Part shown: positions 32,898-40,611 of the stretch, piece after piece | Layout: every line of letters begins with the position of its first letter | How positions within the stretch are numbered: the stretch's first letter is position 1 | From: Actinoallomurus liliacearum | Lineage (GTDB): Bacteria > Actinomycetota > Actinomycetes > Streptosporangiales > Streptosporangiaceae | Assembly (NCBI RefSeq): GCF_039542035.1 | Contig: NZ_BAABHJ010000031.1 | Coordinates: 1 to 64,000, forward strand | DNA: 64,000 nt | Direction: 5' to 3' | Made by a program: the position numbers and the translations under genes | The notes under the pieces: generated by a model | Told to the model about the DNA's origin: nothing | What the model saw: only the letters and a program-made list of their open reading frames with translations | Database searches by the model: none

Positions 32898-34268
32898 TCA
32901 GAACTCGAAAGACTCGTGGTGGATGCGGCGGCGCGGCACACCCGCCTGGTGGAGGGCCGCCTTCGCGGCGTTCGCCATGCCGTCCGGGCCGCAGACGTAG
33001 ACGTCGTGGGCGCTCAGGTCCGGCAGAATCCGCGTGAGGACCTGCGGGGACAGCGGGTCGCCGCCGAGATCCCGGCGCGATCCCACCAGGTAGTACAGCG
33101 CGGCGCCACGGGCCTCCGCGATCCGGCGGAGCTCCTCCTGGAAGACCACGTCGGACCAGTCGGTGGCCCGGTAGACGAGCGTCAGGTCACCGGGAGCGGC
33201 CGGGAGCGTCTCGAACAGCGTGCGGATGGGGGTGATGCCGACCCCGCCGGCCAGCAGCAGCACCTTCCGCTGCCGGCGCCGCCCCGCGGTGAACGCCCCG
33301 TACGGGCCCTCGGCGAACACGCGGGTTCCGGGCCGCAGCCGGGACAGCCCGGCGCTGTGCTCCCCGAAGTTCTTCACCGTGACGCGGAGCATGTCCGGCC
33401 GGGCGGGGGCCGACAGCGAGTACGGGTTCGCGGCCCACCACAGGTCACGGGTGAGGAACCGCCAGCGGAAGAACTGGCCCGGCTCCGCCCGGAGCTCGTC
33501 CAGGTGCCGGCCGCGGACCCACACCGAGACGACACCGGGACCCTCGTGGTACACGCCTTCGACCCGCATCCCGTGCCGGAACGCCCGCCACAGCGGCACC
33601 GTGATCCGGAACCAGACGAGCAGCGCGCCGACGGTGATGTACAGCGCGGACCACAGGACGCGGGCGGGCAGGCTCGCCATGAAGTCGGCGCCCGTCGCGA
33701 ACTGGTGGCTGAACGCCAACGCGATCGCCAGGTAGGTGTAGAAGTGCAGGTAGTACCACGTCTCGTAGCGCATCCGGCGGCGTGCCGCGCGGGCGGACAC
33801 GATGCCGACGCCGACGAAGAGCAACGCCGCGACGGTGCCCATCAGCACGTCCGGATAGCTCAGCAGCAGCGTCTTGGTCTGGTGGATCGGGTCCGTGTGC
33901 GCGGTGACGGCGTACCCCCAGATGATCAGGAGTGCGTGCGCCACGACGAGCCACACCATGTACCGGCCGCCCATCGCGTGCCACCGGGCGAGCCGGTCCG
34001 TGCCGACCCCGCGCTCGAGCGCCGGGATCCGGGCCATGAGGGCGACGAGGACGACGGCGGCGAAGCCCGCCAGCAGCCCGGTGATGCGCCCGGCGTTGGT
34101 GAGCCAGTCACCGAACCCGGTGATGGCCGGAGTGTCATGCCACCACAACGCGATCACCGCGGCCGCTCCCAGGCCGATCGGGACCAGCACGTGCTCGGGC
34201 CGGGCGCGCACCGGCTGCCGGCGCGCGGGTGGCCGGCGCACCGTCGCCCGTTCGTTGAGAGTGGTCAC
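32898..34268 (-). CDS. Ferric-reductase-like transmembrane oxidoreductase
   Basis: A 456-residue protein with about six transmembrane helices followed by a cytosolic FAD/NAD reductase. Haem-ligand histidines appear in two helices: one in ARWHAMGGRYMVWLVVAHALL, the other in YYLHFYTYLAIALAFSHQF. The FAD-binding motif is WWAANPYSLSAPA. The NAD(P)-binding region is LLLAGGVGITPIRTLFETL, with VYVCGPDGMANAAK and a C-terminal aromatic ESFEF. It resembles NADPH-oxidase/ferric reductase proteins and should pass electrons from NAD(P)H across the membrane, here plausibly to the flavinylated protein encoded downstream. It is the first gene of a three-gene operon, divergent from a two-component system. Confidence 0.93.
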   Translation of the reverse strand: MTTLNERATVRRPPARRQPVRARPEHVLVPIGLGAAAVIALWWHDTPAITGFGDWLTNAGRITGLLAGFAAVVLVALMARIPALERGVGTDRLARWHAMGGRYMVWLVVAHALLIIWGYAVTAHTDPIHQTKTLLLSYPDVLMGTVAALLFVGVGIVSARAARRRMRYETWYYLHFYTYLAIALAFSHQFATGADFMASLPARVLWSALYITVGALLVWFRITVPLWRAFRHGMRVEGVYHEGPGVVSVWVRGRHLDELRAEPGQFFRWRFLTRDLWWAANPYSLSAPARPDMLRVTVKNFGEHSAGLSRLRPGTRVFAEGPYGAFTAGRRRQRKVLLLAGGVGITPIRTLFETLPAAPGDLTLVYRATDWSDVVFQEELRRIAEARGAALYYLVGSRRDLGGDPLSPQVLTRILPDLSAHDVYVCGPDGMANAAKAALHQAGVPRRRIHHESFEF

Positions 34269-34391
34269 GAGTTGTCCCCCCGTATGCTTTGGGTCGTTCG
34301 GACGCCTACTCTCGGGCTCGAACCTGAACGTTCCTTCTGAACCACTTGTGCGCGCCCGCTGAGACCGCGGCGACCTGCGCGGATGAGGGAC

Positions 34392-34424
34392 GTTCAGAGG
34401 GGATTCTCAGCGAACGTTTAGGGT
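34392..34424. promoter_or_regulatory. CTCAG-type repeated motif, possible response-regulator site
   Basis: The intergenic region between the divergent oxidoreductase operon and the two-component genes contains TTCAGAGGGGATTCTCAG followed by CGAACGTTTAG, that is, TTCAG, TTCTCAG and TTTAG on one strand at roughly helical spacing. A close variant, CCTCAGAGGATTCTCAG, recurs at 49413-49429. Direct repeats like this are common binding sites of OmpR-type regulators such as the one encoded next door. Confidence 0.4.
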
Positions 34425-34456
34425 GAGCAGAAGTGCGGCGAGCAGCGTAGGTGACG

Positions 34457-35212
34457 ATGAACGACCCCCGGCCCCCCGAATCCCCGTCGACCAGGCACCC
34501 GTTGATGACCCGCCCCGATGGTTCACCCGTGCGCGCGCTGGTGGTGGACGACGAGACGAGCCTCGCGGAGGTCCTCGCCAGCGTCCTGCGCTTCGAGGGC
34601 TGGGAGGTCATGACCGCCGGGGCCGGCGCCGAGGCGGTGAAGGCGGGCCGGGAGTTCCGGCCCGACGCCGTCCTGCTCGACGTGATGCTCCCCGACTTCG
34701 ACGGCCTGGAGGTCATGCGCCGGCTACGGGCGGACAATCCGGACGTGTGCGTGCTGTTCCTGACCGCGCGGGACGCCGTGGAGGACCGGGTCGCGGGCAT
34801 CACCGCCGGCGGTGACGACTACGTCACCAAGCCGTTCAGCCTCGAGGAGGTGCTGGCCCGGCTGCGCGGCCTGCTCCGGCGCTCCGGACTGGCGCGGGCG
34901 CAGGGCGGCGAGACCCTCGCGGTCGGGGACATGACCCTCGACGAGGGCGCCCGTGAGGTGCGCCGGGGCGGCGACCTGATCGAGCTGACGGCCACCGAGT
35001 TCGAGCTGCTGCGCTACTTCATGCGCAACCCGCGCCGGGTGCTGTCCAAGCCGCAGATCCTCGACCGCGTCTGGAACTACGACTTCGGCGGGCAGGCGCA
35101 CGTCGTCGAGCTGTACGTCAGCTACCTGCGGAAGAAGATCGACGCCGGGCGCGAGCCGATGATCCACACCGTGCGCGGCGTCGGCTACGTCCTGCGGCCG
35201 CCCGCCTCATGA
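34457..35212 (+). CDS. OmpR/PhoB family response regulator
   Basis: A 251-residue transcription regulator. The receiver domain (about residues 22-135) has the acidic pocket VVDDE, the phospho-acceptor Asp in AVLLDVMLPDFDG, Thr in LFLTARD and Lys in DDYVTKPFSLEEVL. The C-terminal winged helix (about 155-250) shows IELTATEFELLRYFMRNP, LSKPQILDRVWNYDF and YLRKKID...HTVRGVGYVL. The start is either GTG 34451 or ATG 34457. Its 3' end overlaps the histidine kinase start (ATGA). It is divergent from the flavin electron-transfer operon and may regulate it together with its own operon. Confidence 0.94.
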   Translation: MNDPRPPESPSTRHPLMTRPDGSPVRALVVDDETSLAEVLASVLRFEGWEVMTAGAGAEAVKAGREFRPDAVLLDVMLPDFDGLEVMRRLRADNPDVCVLFLTARDAVEDRVAGITAGGDDYVTKPFSLEEVLARLRGLLRRSGLARAQGGETLAVGDMTLDEGAREVRRGGDLIELTATEFELLRYFMRNPRRVLSKPQILDRVWNYDFGGQAHVVELYVSYLRKKIDAGREPMIHTVRGVGYVLRPPAS

Positions 35213-36708
35213 TCCAACCCACCCGCCACCGCGTTCCCCGGCGCCGGCTCCGCCTCCCGCTGGGCCGTCTCCGGGTCCGTACCCTCCGCGGCAGGCTGAT
35301 CGTCGGGTCGCTCCTGCTGTTCACGCTCGCCTGCACGATCGTCGGCATCGTCACGACCCTCTCCCTGCAGCGCTTCCTCATCGAGCGGCTGGACAGCCAG
35401 CTCCAGGACGCCAGGGGCCGGTACGCCATCAGCCTCGAGCACGCCGTGGAGGGCGACCGCTTCGACCGGGTGAAGGGCCAGGCGGTCGGCACGTTCGGCG
35501 CCCGCCTGGCAGACGGCCAGGTCACCCAGTGCGGCGTCGTACGGGACCACGGCGGCGCGCTCGACCTGCCGGCGCCGGACCAGGCGCGGCTGGAGGCGCT
35601 GTCTCCCGACGGCCGGCCCCGGACGGTCGAGCTGGAGTCCCTCGGCAAGTACCGGCTCATGGCCAGCCGGGGCGAGGACCGCGACGTCCTGGTCACCGGG
35701 CTGCCGATGCACGGTGTCGACGAGACGGTGGGCCGACTCGTCATGGTCGAGATCACGGTGTTCATCGTGGTCCTCGCCGTCGGCGGGGTGGCCGGCGCCA
35801 CGTTCGTCCGGCTCGCCCTGCGTCCGCTGCGCCGCGTCGCCGCGACCGCCATCCACGTCTCCGAGCTGCCGCTGGCGAGCGGGGAGGTCGCGCTGCCCGC
35901 CCGGGTGCCGGACACCGAGCCCGACACCGAGGTCGGGCAGGTCAGCACGGCCTTCAACCACATGCTGGAACACGTCGAGTCGGCGCTCGCCCAGCGGCAG
36001 GCCAGCGAGGACAGGCTGCGACGGTTCATCGCCGACGCCAGCCACGAGCTGCGCACCCCCCTGGCGAGCGTCCGCAGCCACGCCGAGCTGGCCCGCCGGG
36101 ACCCCGGCCAGACCGGTCCGCGGGTCGATCACGCCCTGCGCCGGATCGAGGCGGAGTCGGTGCGGATGGGGCACCTGGTGGACGACCTGCTCCTGCTGGC
36201 ACGGCTCGACGCAGGGCGCCCGCTCGCGCACGAACCGGTCGACCTGACCCGCCTCGCCATCGACACGACCAGCGACGCGCGGGCCGCCGGCCCCGGCCAC
36301 CACTGGGCCCTCGACCTGCCGGAGGACCCGGTCACGGTGTACGGGGACGAGTTCCGGCTGCATCAGGTCCTCGGCAACCTCCTCACCAACGCCCGCACCC
36401 ACACCCCGCCGGACACGAACGTCACCGTGCGCGTCGCCGCGCCCGACCCGGACGGGACGGTCCTCCTCGAGGTGGTCGACGACGGCCCCGGCGTCCCCGC
36501 CGAGCTGCGCGACGACGTCTTCGAACGCTTCGTACGGGGCGACGGTTCACGATCGCGCAAGGCCGGCGGCAGCGGGCTGGGGCTGGCGATCGTGTCCGCC
36601 GTCGTCCAGGCCCACGGCGGGTCCAGCACGCTCAGCAGCGAACCGGGACACACCTGCGTGCGGATCCGGCTGCCGGTCGGGTCACCTGACAAGGAGCCAC
36701 CGGCCTGA
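35209..36708 (+). CDS. Sensor histidine kinase, partner of response regulator
   Basis: A 499-residue classical membrane histidine kinase. The first transmembrane helix is LIVGSLLLFTLACTIVGIVTTL, followed by an extracytoplasmic sensor of about 120 residues, then helix LVMVEITVFIVVLAVGGVAGATFV. A HAMP domain (LRPLRRVAATAIHVSELPL) leads to the phospho-acceptor FIADASHELRTPLASVRSHAEL. The catalytic domain has N box FRLHQVLGNLLTNARTH, G1 VVDDGPGVP and G2 GGSGLGLAIVSAV. It overlaps the response regulator gene by ATGA, so they are a cognate pair. The sensor region has no recognisable ligand domain; the signal is unknown. Confidence 0.94.
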   Translation: MIQPTRHRVPRRRLRLPLGRLRVRTLRGRLIVGSLLLFTLACTIVGIVTTLSLQRFLIERLDSQLQDARGRYAISLEHAVEGDRFDRVKGQAVGTFGARLADGQVTQCGVVRDHGGALDLPAPDQARLEALSPDGRPRTVELESLGKYRLMASRGEDRDVLVTGLPMHGVDETVGRLVMVEITVFIVVLAVGGVAGATFVRLALRPLRRVAATAIHVSELPLASGEVALPARVPDTEPDTEVGQVSTAFNHMLEHVESALAQRQASEDRLRRFIADASHELRTPLASVRSHAELARRDPGQTGPRVDHALRRIEAESVRMGHLVDDLLLLARLDAGRPLAHEPVDLTRLAIDTTSDARAAGPGHHWALDLPEDPVTVYGDEFRLHQVLGNLLTNARTHTPPDTNVTVRVAAPDPDGTVLLEVVDDGPGVPAELRDDVFERFVRGDGSRSRKAGGSGLGLAIVSAVVQAHGGSSTLSSEPGHTCVRIRLPVGSPDKEPPA

Positions 36709-36722
36709 GGCCGCCCGCCCGG

Positions 36723-37628
36723 TCAGGGACGGGCGCGGACGACCGCGACCGGGCAGAGTGCGTGATGGATCACGCCATGGCTCACCGAGCCGAGGTGCAG
36801 GCCGTGGCGTCCGCCGCAGTTCGAGCGCACGCCGACGACGAGCAGGTCCGCGTGGGCGGAGCGCTCGACGAGCTCCCCGACCGGATGCCCCGCGACCGCC
36901 TGTTCGAGCACTCTGACCTCGGGATACCGGTCCCGCCAGGGCGTCACGGCGCCGACCAGAAGGTTCGCGGCGGACGCGGCCGCTTCGCGGATCGCGGCCG
37001 GGTAGGCGCCGTCGATCTCGGCCAACGACGTCTCCCAGACGTGCACGGCCCGGAGCCACACGCCGCGGATCCGCGCCGCGTCGAAGGCGTACCGGAGCGC
37101 GAGGGCGGACTCCCCGGAACGGTCGACTCCGACGACGACCTCACCATGGGTCTCCACCGGCTCTCCCCGTACGATAATCACCGGTCCGGGAGCGTGCCCG
37201 GCGACCTTCAACCCGGTCGACCCGAGCAGCAGGGCCATGAGGCCCCCGAGGCCACGGTTGCCGATCACGATCTCGTAGGCGCCGAGGGCCGCCTGCCGGA
37301 GCGCCTCGGCGGGAGTCTCTTCGACGAGGTCGGTGGTGACCTCGATGTCCGGCCTGGCCTTCAGGGCCAGGTCGACGGCTTCGGCGAGGATGCGAGCACC
37401 GCTCTCGGTGCGGGATTCGGCCAGACCGGGGGCCGGGTGGAACGGCATGTCGCACGGCCAGCGTTCGATCGCGTGGAGCACGTGCAGCGGACGTCCCGTC
37501 CGCCCCGCCTCCTCGGCGGCCCATTCGACGGCGAGGCCGGCGCGGGGTGAGCCGTCCGTCCCGACGACGATCGGCAGCGGAGATCGTCGCGGCCCGGCCG
37601 GGTCGCCGCCACCGGCCGCGTACGCCAT
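36723..37628 (-). CDS. Tandem universal stress protein
   Basis: A 301-residue protein with two Usp domains. Domain 1 begins PLPIVVGTDGSPRAGLAVEWAA and carries the ATP-loop signature EIVIGNRGLGGLMALLLGS. Domain 2 begins GEVVVGVDRSGESALALRYAF and has LVVGVRSNCGGRHGLHLGSVSHGV. Both keep the G-x2-G-x9-G(S) pattern of ATP-binding Usp proteins, as in the dormancy-induced Usp proteins of mycobacteria. The ATG at 37628 is the best start for domain 1, although its ribosome site is weak. A perfect GGGAC-N4-GTCCC palindrome 69 bp upstream of the start suggests control by a DevR/DosR-type regulator. It converges on the histidine kinase gene. Confidence 0.9.
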   Translation of the reverse strand: MAYAAGGGDPAGPRRSPLPIVVGTDGSPRAGLAVEWAAEEAGRTGRPLHVLHAIERWPCDMPFHPAPGLAESRTESGARILAEAVDLALKARPDIEVTTDLVEETPAEALRQAALGAYEIVIGNRGLGGLMALLLGSTGLKVAGHAPGPVIIVRGEPVETHGEVVVGVDRSGESALALRYAFDAARIRGVWLRAVHVWETSLAEIDGAYPAAIREAAASAANLLVGAVTPWRDRYPEVRVLEQAVAGHPVGELVERSAHADLLVVGVRSNCGGRHGLHLGSVSHGVIHHALCPVAVVRARP

Positions 37629-37696
37629 GCGATCTTCATGGGGTTCCTGGGGTTCCTTCACCTCTCCAGCGTCATCTCCGGTGAGGTGCGGTTGAA

Positions 37697-37710
37697 GGGA
37701 CCAAGGTCCC
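37697..37710 (-). promoter_or_regulatory. DevR/DosR-like box upstream of universal stress protein
   Basis: GGGACCAAGGTCCC is a perfect GGGAC-N4-GTCCC inverted repeat, the core of the DevR/DosR (and streptomycete OsdR) consensus. It lies 69 bp upstream of the proposed usp start. A second perfect example with nearly the same centre is at 43105. Confidence 0.65.
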
Positions 37711-37825
37711 CGTGATGGTCGCCGCTCGGCCCCTGTAACCAGCGAAATCGTTGATGTCTCAGCGTCCGCGGCCCGTACGCGGGCCCGCCGGGCGCCAGGT
37801 CTCCGCCTACCGAAGACCCTTCGCC

Positions 37826-39442
37826 TCACCGGGCGTGCTCCGGCTTACCGGGTCCGCGGGCGGGCACGCGCCACTCCAGGACGCTGCCGCCGTCCGCCCC
37901 CGGGCCGATGTCGAATGAGCCGCCGAGCCGCTCGGCCCGTTCGGCGAGGTTGCGCAGGCCGCTCCGGCGTCCGCCCGGCCTGATCCCGATCCCATCGTCG
38001 GCGACCCGTACGACCACTTGGTCGGCCGCTGTCACGGTCACAGTCACGCTCACCCGATGGGCCCGGGCGTGCCGGGCGGCGTTGGACAGCGCCTCCGCCA
38101 GGACGGCGGGCACCTGCCCGGCCACCTGGTCGTCCACCGCCAGGTCCAAGGGGCCGTTGAGGCGGACCTCCGGAGCGAAGCCGAGGGTCTCCTCCGCCCG
38201 GTCGATCTCCCGCTGGATCCGCGAGCGCAGTCCGTGCTCAGAGGGCGCGACCTGTAGAGCGAAGATCGTCGAGCGGATCTGCCGGATCGTGTCGTCCAGG
38301 TCGTCGACCGCCTGCTGGATGCGCACGGCGACATCGTTCCGTTCGATGTCCTGGGCCGTGCTCACGAGCGTCATGGCCGTCGCGAACAGGCGCTGGGTGA
38401 CGGTGTCGTGCAGGTCCTTGGCGATCCGGCCCCGCTCCTCCAGCAGCACGAGCCGCTCGGCGTCGCGGCGCCGCTCCGCGAGCTCCAGCGCCACCGCCGC
38501 CTGTGCGGCGAACGCCTCCAGCAACCGCTGGGCGGACCGCCCGAACTTCGGCCCGCCGGGCGGGTTGGACACCGACAGAACGCCGCGCGCGGCCATGCCC
38601 GAACCCAGCGGGACGATCAGCACCGGCCCGATCGGGTCGGGCAGGCGGATCCCGGCGGCGCGCAGATACTCTTCCGCGTCGGCCGGCACGACGGACCGGC
38701 CACTCCGGAAGACCCGGCCCGCGATGACGTCGTCGAGGCGGAGCCGTGTTCCGCGGAGCGCGTCGGCGTGCCGGCCGGCGGTGGCCTCGATGACGAATTC
38801 GTCGCCCGCGGCCAGGAGTACGCACGCCGTGGCGGCCGAGCAGACCTCCCGGGCGCGCTCGGCGACCCGCACGAGCACCTCGTCCGGCTCTGTGCCGGAC
38901 AGCAACGACGCCGAGACCTCGGCCGACGCCTCGAGCCAGCGCTCCCGCCGCCGAACCTCCTCGTACAGCCGGGCGTTCTCGATCGCCACCCCGGCCGCGA
39001 CGGCGAGCGCCGTGAGCACGTTCTCGTCGTTCTCGTCGAACTCGCCGCCGTCCTTTTTGTCGGCGAGGCAGAGCGTGCCGAACACCGCGTCCCGGACCTG
39101 GACCGGCACGCTGAACGACCGGTCCGACAACGAGTTCGTCCCGGGAACGTCGGAGCCTCCGACGCTCACGAGCCGCCCGACCCGGTCGTCCTCCCCGATC
39201 ACTCTCAGCGCGCACCGGCGGGCGCCGACGAGGGCGGCCGCCGCCTGGACGATCCGCCGCAGCACACCGTCGAGGTCGAGGTCGCTCTCGATCGTCACGA
39301 CCGCCTCCACCAGCGCGTGCACGCGGTCGCGCGTGGTGAGCACGTCGGCCAGCCGCGTCTGCAGCTCGGCGAGCAGTTCGTCGAGCCTCAGCTGCGGCAG
39401 AAGGCCGGACCGGTCCTGGCCCGACCGGCTGTCTGAAGGCAT
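37826..39442 (-). CDS. DevS-like GAF-GAF sensor histidine kinase
   Basis: A 538-residue soluble kinase laid out like DevS/DosT. GAF1 (about residues 40-165) contains FGTLCLADKKDGGEF, and GAF2 (about 180-330) has VLIVPLGSGMAARGVLSVSN. A HisKA_3 dimerisation helix carries the phospho-acceptor (ERGRIAKDLHDTVTQRLFA), and a HATPase domain has LAEALSNAARHARAH, VADDGIGI and GLRNLAERAERLGG. In GAF1 the segment that bears the haem-ligand His in DevS (the GLLI...HPPM..FLGVPVR region) is missing: SVGGSDVPG leads almost directly to FSVPVQVRD. So haem binding as in DevS is unlikely. No DevR-type response regulator gene adjoins it in this window. Confidence 0.9.
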   Translation of the reverse strand: MPSDSRSGQDRSGLLPQLRLDELLAELQTRLADVLTTRDRVHALVEAVVTIESDLDLDGVLRRIVQAAAALVGARRCALRVIGEDDRVGRLVSVGGSDVPGTNSLSDRSFSVPVQVRDAVFGTLCLADKKDGGEFDENDENVLTALAVAAGVAIENARLYEEVRRRERWLEASAEVSASLLSGTEPDEVLVRVAERAREVCSAATACVLLAAGDEFVIEATAGRHADALRGTRLRLDDVIAGRVFRSGRSVVPADAEEYLRAAGIRLPDPIGPVLIVPLGSGMAARGVLSVSNPPGGPKFGRSAQRLLEAFAAQAAVALELAERRRDAERLVLLEERGRIAKDLHDTVTQRLFATAMTLVSTAQDIERNDVAVRIQQAVDDLDDTIRQIRSTIFALQVAPSEHGLRSRIQREIDRAEETLGFAPEVRLNGPLDLAVDDQVAGQVPAVLAEALSNAARHARAHRVSVTVTVTAADQVVVRVADDGIGIRPGGRRSGLRNLAERAERLGGSFDIGPGADGGSVLEWRVPARGPGKPEHAR

Positions 39443-39552
39443 GGCAGCGGAGACCTCCCCCGTCAGGCTGCTGCCCGGACCCGCTGTTCACAGTATGGAA
39501 CACCAGGTCACCGGGGCGCAGGGCCCACCGGGCCGAACCGCCGGAGAGCACG

Positions 39553-40611
39553 TCAGCCGGACGCCGTCCGCAGCACCGCCCGAGTCCCCGCCGCGACCTC
39601 GACGTCCTCCCGCGCCGTCACGACCAGCGAGCGGACCGCCGCCCCCGGCGCTCCGATGTCCGCGTCGGCGCGGGCGGCGGCGTTGCGCTCCGGGTCGATC
39701 CGCACGCCCAGGAAGGCCAGCCCGTCCGCCGCGCCCTTCCTGACCTCGGGCGCGTGCTCGCCGACGCCCCCGGTGAACACCAGGGCGTCGAGACCGCCCA
39801 TGGCCGCCGCCATCCCCGCGATCCGGTCGCGCAGCCGGTGCAGGTAGATCTCCAGCGCGAGCGTCGCGTCGGGGTCGTCGCGGGCGAGGATCTGCCGCAT
39901 GTCGGCGGTCCCGGCCAGGGCCAGCAGGCCCGACTCGTGCTCCAGCGACTGGGCGAGATCGTCGGCGGTCAGGCCGGCGCGCTGCTGCAGCCACAGCAGC
40001 AGCCCCGGGTCGACGCTGCCGGACCGGGTGGCCATGACCAGCCCTTCGAGCGGCGTGAAGCCCATCGTGGTGTCCACCGACCGGCCTCCGGCCACCGCGC
40101 ACAGCGACGCCCCGGCGCCCAGGTGGCAGACGACGACGCGCAGCCCCGCCGTGTCGGCGCCGACCAGTTCCGCCGCCCGCCGCGCGGCGTACGCGTGGGA
40201 CAGGCCGTGGAACCCGTAACGGCGCAGGCCGTACTTCTCCCGCCACGCCGCGGGCAGGGCGTAGGTCGCGGCGGCGGGCGGCAGCCCGGCGTGGAAGGCG
40301 GTGTCGAAGCAGGCCACCTCCGGAACGCCGGGCAGCACCGCCCGTACGGCGTCGATGCCGTCGATCGACTTCGGCTGGTGCAGCGGGGCCAGGTCGACGA
40401 GCGCCCGCAGCCGCCGCTCGACGTCGTCGTCGATCAGCACCGGCTCCGTGAACTCCCGGCCCCCGTGGACGATCCGGTGCCCGATCGCGTCGGGGGCGGG
40501 CAGGTCCGGGATCTCCTCCACGCTCCGCGGCCGGGCCAGCACCGTGTCGTCGGAGTCGAGCAGGCTCAGCTTGAGGCTGCTCGACCCGGCGTTGACCACG
40601 AGGATCCTCAT
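39553..40611 (-). CDS. ackA: Acetate kinase
   Basis: A 352-residue ASKHA-fold kinase converting acetyl phosphate plus ADP to acetate plus ATP, or the reverse. It opens with the phosphate-binding strand ILVVNAGSSSLKLSLL, and then IGHRIVHGGREF, DTAFHAGLPP, YGFHGLSHAYAAR, VVCHLGAGASLCAV and VDTTMGFTPLEGLVMATRSG, all diagnostic. The adenosine site is near LVFTGGVGEHAPEVR. It is somewhat shorter than the typical 400 residues. ATG 40611 overlaps the phosphoketolase stop (ATGA). With phosphoketolase it forms the xfp-ackA operon, which yields ATP from sugar phosphates without oxygen, consistent with the stress-related neighbourhood. Confidence 0.96.
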   Translation of the reverse strand: MRILVVNAGSSSLKLSLLDSDDTVLARPRSVEEIPDLPAPDAIGHRIVHGGREFTEPVLIDDDVERRLRALVDLAPLHQPKSIDGIDAVRAVLPGVPEVACFDTAFHAGLPPAAATYALPAAWREKYGLRRYGFHGLSHAYAARRAAELVGADTAGLRVVVCHLGAGASLCAVAGGRSVDTTMGFTPLEGLVMATRSGSVDPGLLLWLQQRAGLTADDLAQSLEHESGLLALAGTADMRQILARDDPDATLALEIYLHRLRDRIAGMAAAMGGLDALVFTGGVGEHAPEVRKGAADGLAFLGVRIDPERNAAARADADIGAPGAAVRSLVVTAREDVEVAAGTRAVLRTASG

